DNA of 9,118 bases, from positions 3,669 to 12,786 of the forward strand of contig DUCW01000109.1 in the NCBI GenBank assembly GCA_012959595.1, given 5' to 3'. The notes below the pieces were generated by a model. That model did not search any database. It was not told the DNA's origin and saw only the letters and a list, made by a program, of their open reading frames with translations. Origin of the DNA: Gemmatimonadota bacterium (GTDB taxonomy: Bacteria > Gemmatimonadota > Gemmatimonadetes > Longimicrobiales > Gaopeijiaceae). Below, one piece after another: positions 1-5,926 of this stretch; position 1 is the first letter of the stretch, and each line of letters starts with the position of its first letter. The translations under genes and the position numbers were made by a program.

Positions 1-354
1 GAATGCTTTGAATTGGCCTAAGGTGACTTCATAGCGACTTATATAGAACTCTGGTAACCTTTGAATTTTCCGAGGACTGCCACCAGGCCAGATCTCATTA
101 TCGAAGAAAAGCGAGTCCGTTACAGGATCAGACCCCATCAAAAAATCACCTTCTTTGACTTTGACAAATCCTAAAAGCGAATCATTCGGAAGGAAACCTA
201 AACTTGGTAAGAAACGACCAGTAGACGCCGCTTGACCTTGATCTGGGATTGCCGAAACATTCGCCTCTCTCTTATTGGACCAAATTGATTTGGAAATCCA
301 AACTGTCATAGACATTGACACGATCAGTAGAAACAAAAATGGTCTCATCCACAT
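1..354 (-). CDS. Formylglycine-generating-enzyme-like (SUMF1/EgtB/PvdO) protein, N-terminal part
   Basis: This is the first 118 codons of a gene that continues past the left edge. After a short N-terminal hydrophobic segment (residues 5-20, an uncleaved anchor or signal) and a linker, the FGE-sulfatase fold begins. A conserved strand with GDFLMGSD lies at residues 69-76, the acidic NE at 86-87, and FYISRYEVTLGQF at 103-115, the typical opening of this fold. Family members include sulfatase-activating formylglycine enzymes, EgtB/OvoA-type sulfoxide synthases and many non-catalytic surface proteins. The catalytic Cys or metal residues lie in the missing C-terminal part, so activity cannot be judged. 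The start is ATG at 354; a second in-frame ATG at 348 is possible. The gene begins 34 bases after the stop of the RnfD/UnbU-like gene and is probably co-transcribed with it. The fold assignment is firm; the function is not. Confidence 0.85.
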   Translation of the reverse strand, partial: MWMRPFLFLLIVSMSMTVWISKSIWSNKREANVSAIPDQGQAASTGRFLPSLGFLPNDSLLGFVKVKEGDFLMGSDPVTDSLFFDNEIWPGGSPRKIQRLPEFYISRYEVTLGQFKAF

Positions 355-388
355 GAATCAACTGGCCTTATTCTACTCCTCAAAACAG

Positions 389-2011
389 TCACGACGTACC
401 TACCACTCGGTCACAGGCGAATACCCACTGATGGTCACAGGCCCTACTATACAAATCCCTCTCGGACATTTCTAGCAAATTCCTTCCACCTTCTCGCAGA
501 ATGAGTCTAAGGTCAATGATTTTCGGGGAAGACCGCTGAAGTTGTTCAAGAGGAAGAAGATTTAGACAGGCTGCTTGGAACCGAACCTGGCATGCCCTGG
601 AAAAATATGTAAAAGCGAGCTCTAGATCAGAGGGAGTCACGATGCCTTCAGAAAGATGAACGCCCAACTCATTACATGCCCATCCAGAGTTATCGAAACA
701 ATAGGTTGTTTCCAATTCCAAAAGCCTTTTACAGGCTTTCTCATTACCAGAATTACAAGTTTCTTGCCAAAAAGGGATAGTATCCCCTGGATGCATACCA
801 TCGGTCTTGCCCTGGGCGGTCATCGCTATGAACAGCATGGCCCATAACGCCATGTGAAGTCCATTGTTTTTCAGGTCCAAAGATCCTGCAACAGGAAAGC
901 TAGAGCGTATACGTAACGCAATATAATCTGCTAATCTGTCGATTCTATCCACGCTAAGATTTAACAAAGGGACGCAAAGAAGTTTGTCGTAAAATGTGGG
1001 GGCACCCAAAGATCCCAATAGGTTGTATAGGCCGAATACTCCCAAACCATAAAAGCCTCCGAACAAAATTTTTCCTAACTGTGTTTTCGGAGAAGTTGAC
1101 GGATCGGTCACGAGAAGCAGTAGGCCCAAAAAGACCGCAGTGGGGATTTCGGAGTCAACGAAATAGGGTACTCCTGCCCACCCAGAATAAATCGCACTCA
1201 AAAGAAAAAGGGTCGCGGCGGCAGATCCAGCCACAAGAGTAATTGAGAAGAAATACATAACTACAAGTCCAACTGAAAACAGAAACAGATAAATATTAGG
1301 AGCAAGGCTCAAAGTCGAAGCAATCTGCTGGCCCCAGCTTATGTCCGTAGCACCTGTCGCTAATAGTACCAGGGAGAATAGTCCCAACGAAAAAGCAGAT
1401 GGGTTGAAAATATGTACCTTTTTCCCTCCCCTATTCCAACGAACGAACTCTTTACCTAAGAATCCAACCGCGATCATGAGGAATTGTAAGTAGAACCAAT
1501 CATCTTTAAACCACAAGAACAAATTGGTGCTAAGAATTATGGGGAACGGTCCAAAACCTAAGACATAATTTTTCTGACGAGACCAAGAAAGTAAGATATC
1601 AAACCCATATGCAAACAGTAGTTGGCCCAACATGATCCAAAGCATCCCATAAACAGGAGGCCAATACCATCCCCAATAAACAAAGACTGACGACTGCACT
1701 AATGCCTGTATGTAATGTTGCGATCGCACTTCTATTTTGAACGAAGGAATAATGGCTGCTCTCTTTACATGGATAAACAGCCACAATTGCCAGACTAAGA
1801 GTAGGAAGGCGGCCCCCAAGAAAGATTGGATCAGGATTAGGTTCTCAGTCACCCGAGGCACGGCTACCAGGCCAATCAAAGCACCTGTCAGTAATAGAGG
1901 TAGGTAGAGATGCCTGTTATAAGGCTTCTTTTCTCCATCTCTAGAATCCCCTTCTTCCAGGGAAGCTCTCTTATGACGACTCCTTGAAGTTCGTCGCCTT
2001 AACGATACCAT
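389..2011 (-). CDS. NqrB/RnfD-like (UnbU-type) membrane protein with C-terminal Sel1-like disulfide repeats
   Basis: This is a 540-residue polytopic inner-membrane protein with about nine to ten hydrophobic segments between residues 35 and 400. Family landmarks are HIFNPSAFSL at 200-209 and LVTDPSTSPKTQLGKILFGG at 300-319, which match the NQR2/RnfD/RnfE family. The stretch FYDKLLCVPLLNL at 340-352 recalls UnbU-type proteins, which are stand-alone RnfD relatives first named from enediyne clusters; that recall is from memory and is less certain. After the last membrane helix (about 387-399) comes a soluble tail (400-540) with four C-x7-C pairs: C419/C427, C438/C446, C474/C482 and C525/C533. This is the pattern of cysteine-rich Sel1-like repeats, where each pair forms a disulfide, so the tail is probably periplasmic. 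None of the other Nqr/Rnf subunits is present in the window. A TGAT motif at 219-222 could be a flavin attachment site. The ATG at 2011 has only a weak ribosome binding site, 40 bases after the GGT-family stop. Confidence 0.85.
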   Translation of the reverse strand: MVSLRRRTSRSRHKRASLEEGDSRDGEKKPYNRHLYLPLLLTGALIGLVAVPRVTENLILIQSFLGAAFLLLVWQLWLFIHVKRAAIIPSFKIEVRSQHYIQALVQSSVFVYWGWYWPPVYGMLWIMLGQLLFAYGFDILLSWSRQKNYVLGFGPFPIILSTNLFLWFKDDWFYLQFLMIAVGFLGKEFVRWNRGGKKVHIFNPSAFSLGLFSLVLLATGATDISWGQQIASTLSLAPNIYLFLFSVGLVVMYFFSITLVAGSAAATLFLLSAIYSGWAGVPYFVDSEIPTAVFLGLLLLVTDPSTSPKTQLGKILFGGFYGLGVFGLYNLLGSLGAPTFYDKLLCVPLLNLSVDRIDRLADYIALRIRSSFPVAGSLDLKNNGLHMALWAMLFIAMTAQGKTDGMHPGDTIPFWQETCNSGNEKACKRLLELETTYCFDNSGWACNELGVHLSEGIVTPSDLELAFTYFSRACQVRFQAACLNLLPLEQLQRSSPKIIDLRLILREGGRNLLEMSERDLYSRACDHQWVFACDRVVGTS

Positions 2012-2051
2012 AAATATCTCTGCAGAAAGTGTTCAATTAAGGATCCGATGA

Positions 2052-3830
2052 TTACTGCCAATTTCCTCCGTATTGCACTCCCAAACTCATTGCTCCAGGC
2101 CGGCGTGGGTCTGAATAACCATAGTAGATTTCACCGTCAAAGAGCACTGTCTGCAAACTTCCCATGCCTGCACTGAGCCTAAGATTATGTCCGCGTCCGG
2201 TAAGAATCCGCAACGCGTCTGGACTGAATCCACTCTCTACTTCTAGTCGGTCAGGATACCACTGATGATGAATCCGAGGTGCGGCCGTTGCGTCAGCTAT
2301 GTTCATACCATGCTCCAAAACGTTCACCAGTAGTTGAAGATTAGTGGTTATGATCTTGCTCCCCCCTGGACTTCCGGTCAGTAGAAAAGGAACTCCATCT
2401 CTGAGCACAACAAGCGGTGTCATAGAGCTCACCGGTCTCCTCCCCGGCATAATTTGATTATCGGCACTACCCATCAGTCCGAAAGGGTCTGGCATATCTG
2501 GGCGAAGGGTGAAATTACCCATATTGTTGTTCATCAGAAAACCAAGTCCTTCAACTACCACTCCCGAACCATACGATGCCATCAAAGTATAAGTGTTAAC
2601 TACAGCATTACCTTGTTCATCCAGGATTGAATAGTTAGTGGTCTCAGGACTCTCATAAGGAGCGAGGTCGCCAGGGAGAATGTCATCTGAGGAGCGAGCG
2701 TTCTCCATCGATATTCCCTCTGCCAAATGCTTAGCGTACAATTTACTTGTGAGCTCCTCCACCGGAAGATCCAGATAATCAGGGTCGCCTAGATACTTTG
2801 AACGATCAGCGTATGCTAGTTTCATCGATTCAGTCATGATATGCATCGCATCTGCACTCCCATAGCCTAGTTCACGAATCGGAAAGTTCTCCAGAATATT
2901 GAGCATTTGTACGATAGCCATCCCACCAGAACTCGGAGCCGACATGGCGGCAATCTCAAAGTTTCGAAAAGTTCCTCTCACCGGTTCTCGCTCTATGACA
3001 CTATAATTCTTGAGGTCTTCCATCGTTATCAAGCCATTGTGTTTTTTCATACCTTCAACCAGCATACTTGCTATCTCACCTTGATAGAAGGTCTCAGGCC
3101 CATGTGTCCTGAGTTGATCAAGTGTCCAAGCAAGCTGTGGCTGTCGTAAAATCTCTCCTACCTGATACTCTTGACCATCAGCTTTATAGAAAATAGAAGC
3201 CGTCACTGGATTCCTCATCAGCTTGGATTTGCTCACCCGAAGGTTACTAGCAAGATCCTCTGTAACCGAGAAGCCTTCCCGAGCCAGTCCCAAAGCAGGT
3301 TCGACAAGGTCAGCCCACTCCATTGTTCCATATTTCCGCAAAATGTAATCGAGCCCAGCTATTGTTCCCGGTACAGCAGAAGATTTGTGAGTAGACCGAT
3401 ATTCTGTGTTATCGACCTCTCCATCAGCACCAAAAAACATGTCGGAGCTAGCAAGCCCTGGTGCTGTCTCTCTGAAGTCTATGGCCACCGTACGTTGCTC
3501 ATCAGCGATGTGGACCAGCATGAATCCACCCCCACCCAAGTTGCCGGCCCTGGGCAACGTCACTGCCAGAGTCAATCCCACTGCAACAGCCGCATCAATG
3601 GCATTCCCACCACTTTCAAGAATTCTAACCCCTACTCTAGTAGCCGCCGCATTTTGACTAGAAACCATTCCCTTGCGACCAACAACGGGATGTTGTATGG
3701 CACTATACTCGTTGATTGGAGAGGACTGTCCAATCGTCACCTGGCTCTGTCCAGTGGATGGCCAAACCGACAAGACTAATGCGATGCTTACTACAAATTT
3801 GATTCTATAATGAGCTGACTGAATGATCAT
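2052..3830 (-). CDS. ggt: Gamma-glutamyltransferase-family Ntn hydrolase, exported
   Basis: This 592-residue protein has full family length and a signal peptide (about residues 1-28, ending near TGQS). GGT enzymes are periplasmic, cut themselves into two subunits, and hydrolyse or transfer gamma-glutamyl groups from glutathione-like substrates. The autocleavage site fits E396/T397 in PETTNYS, giving a small subunit of 196 residues with T397 as nucleophile. Other matches are NAIDAAVAVGLTLAVTLP (76-93), the carboxylate-binding R120 in DFRETAP, S468-S469 in PVSSM, and the GSPGGS oxyanion loop (486-491). A lid-loop segment is present (about 441-465), as in the E. coli enzyme. However, the residues that bind the substrate amino group in E. 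coli GGT (N411, Q430, D433) align without gaps to M417, N436 and N439, so true gamma-glutamyl specificity is doubtful. The ATG at 3830 has GGGAG eight bases upstream. Family membership is certain; the substrate is not, and the symbol is by family only. Confidence 0.95.
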   Translation of the reverse strand: MIIQSAHYRIKFVVSIALVLSVWPSTGQSQVTIGQSSPINEYSAIQHPVVGRKGMVSSQNAAATRVGVRILESGGNAIDAAVAVGLTLAVTLPRAGNLGGGGFMLVHIADEQRTVAIDFRETAPGLASSDMFFGADGEVDNTEYRSTHKSSAVPGTIAGLDYILRKYGTMEWADLVEPALGLAREGFSVTEDLASNLRVSKSKLMRNPVTASIFYKADGQEYQVGEILRQPQLAWTLDQLRTHGPETFYQGEIASMLVEGMKKHNGLITMEDLKNYSVIEREPVRGTFRNFEIAAMSAPSSGGMAIVQMLNILENFPIRELGYGSADAMHIMTESMKLAYADRSKYLGDPDYLDLPVEELTSKLYAKHLAEGISMENARSSDDILPGDLAPYESPETTNYSILDEQGNAVVNTYTLMASYGSGVVVEGLGFLMNNNMGNFTLRPDMPDPFGLMGSADNQIMPGRRPVSSMTPLVVLRDGVPFLLTGSPGGSKIITTNLQLLVNVLEHGMNIADATAAPRIHHQWYPDRLEVESGFSPDALRILTGRGHNLRLSAGMGSLQTVLFDGEIYYGYSDPRRPGAMSLGVQYGGNWQ

Positions 3831-3875
3831 CTACTATTCTCCCTCTTTGGAATAGTGGAGCTGTCGAAAAAATCC

Positions 3876-3904
3876 AGTATAGGAAGTAATTGAATCTTTC
3901 GAAA
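3876..3904 (-). promoter_or_regulatory. Weak promoter candidate upstream of the GGT-family gene
   Basis: The 106-base gap between the lipoprotein gene and the GGT-family gene holds a TATACT -10-like box (3876-3881, read on the minus strand). Seventeen bases upstream is TTTCGA (3899-3904), which matches a -35 consensus at only three of six positions. The -35-like hexamer overlaps an 8-base palindrome TTTCGAAA (3897-3904). The gap is long enough to hold a promoter, so the GGT, RnfD-like and SUMF1 genes may form their own transcription unit. The call rests on consensus matching only. Confidence 0.25.
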
Positions 3905-3936
3905 TGTCGCAGTGGTAGAACTACACCCTACTGAAA

Positions 3937-4419
3937 TTATTGTCTAGGAGGTCCAGCTGGATGCATCTGACAATCGGGTGGTTGAAGACTGTTCCAAATG
4001 AGCCCAACTACTTTCCACTCAGCGTCCACTTTACGAAGCTGAAAAGCATCTATGCCGCAATGACAGAATTCGCCATTTCTATAAAAATCATAAGGCGTCC
4101 AAACGGATGCTATCCCCCCATCAATCGATACCTCTGGGTTCCACATCCTCTCAATCATTGGCTCTTCTCTTTCGGGGAATCCTTTTGAATATTCCTCTAC
4201 TAAGCGACCATTCATACGTGCTTCAGGAAGCATTGCACTATGCAACGATTCTGCGTCCGCACTTCCTACAGCATCGAGAACCTTCTGCACAACATCAAGG
4301 ACTGCCGCACGCTCAGGATGGTCCACCGCGTATCGAGGATTGTCTTCAACCCCAGAACATGACTGCATTAGTAGTATGCAGTTTATCAGCAAAGCAGTGC
4401 TTAAGTAGCTTCTCATCAC
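3937..4419 (-). CDS. NTF2-fold lipoprotein, lumazine-binding-like (Lumazine_bd_2/SnoaL type)
   Basis: This is a small protein of 159-160 residues. Its N-terminus is a lipoprotein signal: a hydrophobic run followed by MQS-C21, a slightly non-ideal lipobox, so it is probably membrane-anchored through a lipidated Cys. The rest is a cone-shaped NTF2/SnoaL-type domain. An initial helix (about residues 36-63) contains AAVLDVVQKVLDAVGSADAE, and the typical C-terminal strands read IASVWTPYDFYRNGEF, then HCGIDAFQL, then EWKVVGLIWN (103-143). These strands resemble the 'putative lumazine-binding' branch (PF12893). Members often have no known ligand or reaction, so none is claimed. The start may be GTG at 4419 or the adjacent ATG at 4416; the ATG seems the better choice, giving 159 residues. 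Both lie within 8 bases of the MORN gene stop and have no clear ribosome binding site, so translation is probably coupled to the upstream gene. Confidence 0.82.
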   Translation of the reverse strand: MMRSYLSTALLINCILLMQSCSGVEDNPRYAVDHPERAAVLDVVQKVLDAVGSADAESLHSAMLPEARMNGRLVEEYSKGFPEREEPMIERMWNPEVSIDGGIASVWTPYDFYRNGEFCHCGIDAFQLRKVDAEWKVVGLIWNSLQPPDCQMHPAGPPRQ

Positions 4420-4423
4420 TCAG

Positions 4424-4915
4424 TCAGTTTGTTGGGCATGGATCATATGATTGGGATTTGCCATGTTCGATCCAATTACCACACTTGTAACCCAAATCAT
4501 AGTTACCCCTATGTGTCAACCGATACAGCCTGAAAGCGTATTCCTCTGAGACACCGTGCCTCCTGCCATTTCTCATCATACCTTTTTCCAGTAGGAAACC
4601 GTTCTTGTAGTAGTACTCAAATAGGCCATCTCTTTGACCATCCCGGTAGGTGTCGCGAAAACCCAGTTGATTGTTTTCAAAAAACCACTCAAACACCCCA
4701 TTTTTAAGCCCATTTTTAAGCGTCCCTGATTCCTTCGTACCTGTGTACGGATCAGTAATGACTACTGGGCCAGAATAAGCCTGCCCATTCTCTTGGATGA
4801 GGTAGGTTTCTCCATCAAAGAAGAGAGAGGACAGATCTCTTGGACTCTGTGCCCAGACACTATTCGCCTGGGACATCAAAATTACTAGTGTCCCTATCGA
4901 CAACTTATAGTTCAT
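4424..4915 (-). CDS. Exported MORN-repeat (YwqK-like) protein
   Basis: This 163-residue protein has a signal peptide cut near A22/Q23 (VWA-Q). After a short strand region, about four MORN-type units follow between residues 64 and 151: GTLKNGLKNGVFEWFFEN, then a unit around DTYRDGQRDGLFEYYYKNG, then KGMMRNGRRHGVSEEY, then RGNYDLGYKCGNWIEHG. The repeated pattern G-x-x-x-x-G-x-x-x-G-x-(W/F)-x-x-(Y/F) is the MORN_2 variant found in proteins often labelled 'YwqK family antitoxin'. That label does not prove a toxin-antitoxin role, and no toxin gene is adjacent. Such repeats form a beta-meander used for protein or membrane contacts. The start ATG shares one base with the stop of the upstream gene (TAATG), which points to translational coupling and a role alongside it. 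No enzymatic residues are evident. Specific function unknown. Confidence 0.85.
   Translation of the reverse strand: MNYKLSIGTLVILMSQANSVWAQSPRDLSSLFFDGETYLIQENGQAYSGPVVITDPYTGTKESGTLKNGLKNGVFEWFFENNQLGFRDTYRDGQRDGLFEYYYKNGFLLEKGMMRNGRRHGVSEEYAFRLYRLTHRGNYDLGYKCGNWIEHGKSQSYDPCPTN
4697..4720 (-). repeat. 12-bp perfect tandem duplication inside the MORN gene
   Basis: The unit CCCATTTTTAAG (plus strand) occurs twice back to back, at 4697-4708 and 4709-4720. On the coding strand it gives the tandem residues LKNGLKNG within the first MORN unit. The duplication is in frame and adds four residues, so it does not break the gene. It looks like a replication-slippage product that extended the repeat protein. 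Confidence 0.9.
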
Positions 4916-4917
4916 TA
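4913..4917 (-). promoter_or_regulatory. TAATG stop/start overlap (translational coupling)
   Basis: On the minus strand the TAA stop of the secreted unknown (4917-4915) and the ATG of the MORN gene (4915-4913) share one base. This arrangement usually lets a terminating ribosome restart, and it ties expression of the second protein to the first. Confidence 0.8.
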
Positions 4918-5778
4918 TTCCGTGACCTGCACCCGCACGTATCCATTAGTCCAACAGCACTGGTCTCCTCCCGTACTATCGTTAGCATCCCAATTGTCCA
5001 CTCTCACCCTAAGCACATAGTCACCTGGCTCGCTAAAAGTAACCGTTGTCACAGCCTCTCCTTCCCCCTCTTCTAAGACCATCGACCGATCTTCGAAACT
5101 TACTTCCCCATAAGGACCCTGATGTTTGAACCATAATAGCCGCAGTGCAACACCACCCCGATTCGCAATATCATCCTCCGCTCTAACCGACACTTCAGAT
5201 GCCCACACAGTCAATTCCATAGGGTTTCCTACGGTGGCGAAACGGACTTCATCTAACATAAGTCCCGTCGGATGTTGCCCCTTTGCTTCAGTGCCCTCCA
5301 AGCTAACAAGTGGCGGAACGGATCCCATTGCCCGGGGTCCATAATCGAGCTGGAAAGCATCCACTCCTACTCTACCAGGCACTGAGTAAGTCACGTCGTT
5401 GGCTGTGATTGTCCAAACCACCCTCTGCTCTTCGTCTTCAAAAGAAGCAGGAACGGTAACCGTAAAAACACCCCTATCCCTCCTAGGACTACTCGGAAAA
5501 TGAGTAGGTTGCATTCCATCGAATTCTGCTGGTTCAATGAAGTTGTCTGGCCCCAAGGGTACGTCCAGTGATTCATCCAGATTCAGATTGAAATATCCGA
5601 AAGAGAAAGTAAAAGTCCCATCTGTATTGCGATACCAACCCTCGAAAAATGGAGCTACAGGTTCGCCCGTAGGTGGCCGGGGAGCTAAGGGTAGCCGCTG
5701 CACCTGTTGACCATAAACTTCTGTCCCCAAAGCCAGAGCCAATACTAACATTTTTCCAACCATCCAATAGCTCCTCAT
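4915..5778 (-). CDS. Secreted protein of unknown function with C-terminal Ig-like/beta-sandwich region
   Basis: This 287-residue protein has a signal peptide ending near VYG-Q24. The mature part opens with LAPRPPTGEPVAPFFEGWYR (31-50), then TFTFSFGYFNLNLDESLDVP (55-74), LGPDNFIEP (75-83) and VFTVTVPASF (104-113). I recognise this combination as a recurrent, uncharacterised secreted protein in many environmental genomes, but I know of no named domain or function. The second half (about 150-287) is rich in beta strands. It ends in TTVTFSEPGDYVLRVRVDNWD (244-264) and QCCWTNGYVRVQV (273-285), which resembles an Ig/PKD-like fold, with C274 and C275 adjacent in sequence. No catalytic motif is visible. 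The ATG at 5778 is well supported by a strong ribosome binding site. This gene heads a close-packed set with the MORN and NTF2-fold genes, so the three products may act together outside the cytoplasm. Confidence 0.85.
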   Translation of the reverse strand: MRSYWMVGKMLVLALALGTEVYGQQVQRLPLAPRPPTGEPVAPFFEGWYRNTDGTFTFSFGYFNLNLDESLDVPLGPDNFIEPAEFDGMQPTHFPSSPRRDRGVFTVTVPASFEDEEQRVVWTITANDVTYSVPGRVGVDAFQLDYGPRAMGSVPPLVSLEGTEAKGQHPTGLMLDEVRFATVGNPMELTVWASEVSVRAEDDIANRGGVALRLLWFKHQGPYGEVSFEDRSMVLEEGEGEAVTTVTFSEPGDYVLRVRVDNWDANDSTGGDQCCWTNGYVRVQVTE

Positions 5779-5780
5779 TG

Positions 5781-5792
5781 ACCTCTCCTCTC
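5781..5792 (-). promoter_or_regulatory. Strong Shine-Dalgarno of the secreted unknown
   Basis: The minus strand reads GAGAGGAGAGGT directly before TCA and the ATG at 5778. This is the best ribosome binding site in the window. It fixes the start codon and suggests that the three-gene set beginning here is translated efficiently. Confidence 0.75.
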
Positions 5793-5798
5793 AATGTC

Positions 5799-5836
5799 AA
5801 AAAAATAGAATCCGACTTACTCAATCTTTGGATTCT
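5799..5836 (-). terminator. Hairpin plus T-tract, possible terminator or leader attenuator
   Basis: On the minus strand the 7-base arms AGAATCC and GGATTCT (5836-5830 and 5813-5807) enclose a 16-base loop and are followed by A and seven Ts. The layout is that of an intrinsic terminator for the creatininase/monooxygenase pair. The stem is short and the loop long, so it would be weak. It ends only 20 bases before the next start codon, so it could instead be an attenuating leader structure. Confidence 0.35.
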
Positions 5837-5857
5837 TGACAATTTCTAACCTAAAGC

Positions 5858-5882
5858 AGCATCTGACAACCTTCCAGATGCT
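5858..5882 (-). repeat. 8-bp inverted repeat downstream of the creatininase-family gene
   Basis: The perfect arms AGCATCTG and CAGATGCT are separated by nine bases and lie 45 bases beyond the creatininase-family stop. No T-run follows, so this is not a classical terminator. It could stabilise the 3' end of the mRNA, or be a dyad bound by a regulator of the downstream three-gene set. Confidence 0.45.
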
Positions 5883-5926
5883 CAAAGACACTCAACCACA
5901 GTTCCAGCTCAATCAAACTTAGATCG

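Noticed and set aside
389..2011. A complete Rnf or Nqr complex
   Set aside because: Only one subunit-like protein is present; no RnfA/B/C/E/G or NqrA/C/D/E/F relatives are in the window.
389..2011. Part of an enediyne biosynthetic cluster, because of UnbU similarity
   Set aside because: No polyketide synthase or other biosynthetic genes are nearby; UnbU-like proteins seem to occur in many genomes without such clusters.
3171..3779. Plus-strand open frame of about 200 codons
   Set aside because: It lies wholly opposite the GGT-family gene, has no recognisable motif or ribosome binding site, and its composition is a mirror of the strongly supported minus-strand frame.
3905..3936. GTAG-TT-CTAC hairpin after the NTF2-fold gene as a terminator
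   Set aside because: The perfect stem is only four base pairs with a two-base loop, the extension needs a bulge, and no T-run follows.
4424..4915. Toxin-antitoxin antitoxin role suggested by the common 'YwqK family' name
   Set aside because: The protein has a signal peptide and no neighbouring toxin. MORN repeats alone do not support an antitoxin function.
5808..5835. GAATCC/GGATTC arms as a mobile-element terminal repeat
   Set aside because: The arms are only 28 bases apart, with no transposase and no target duplication; a transcript hairpin is the simpler reading.
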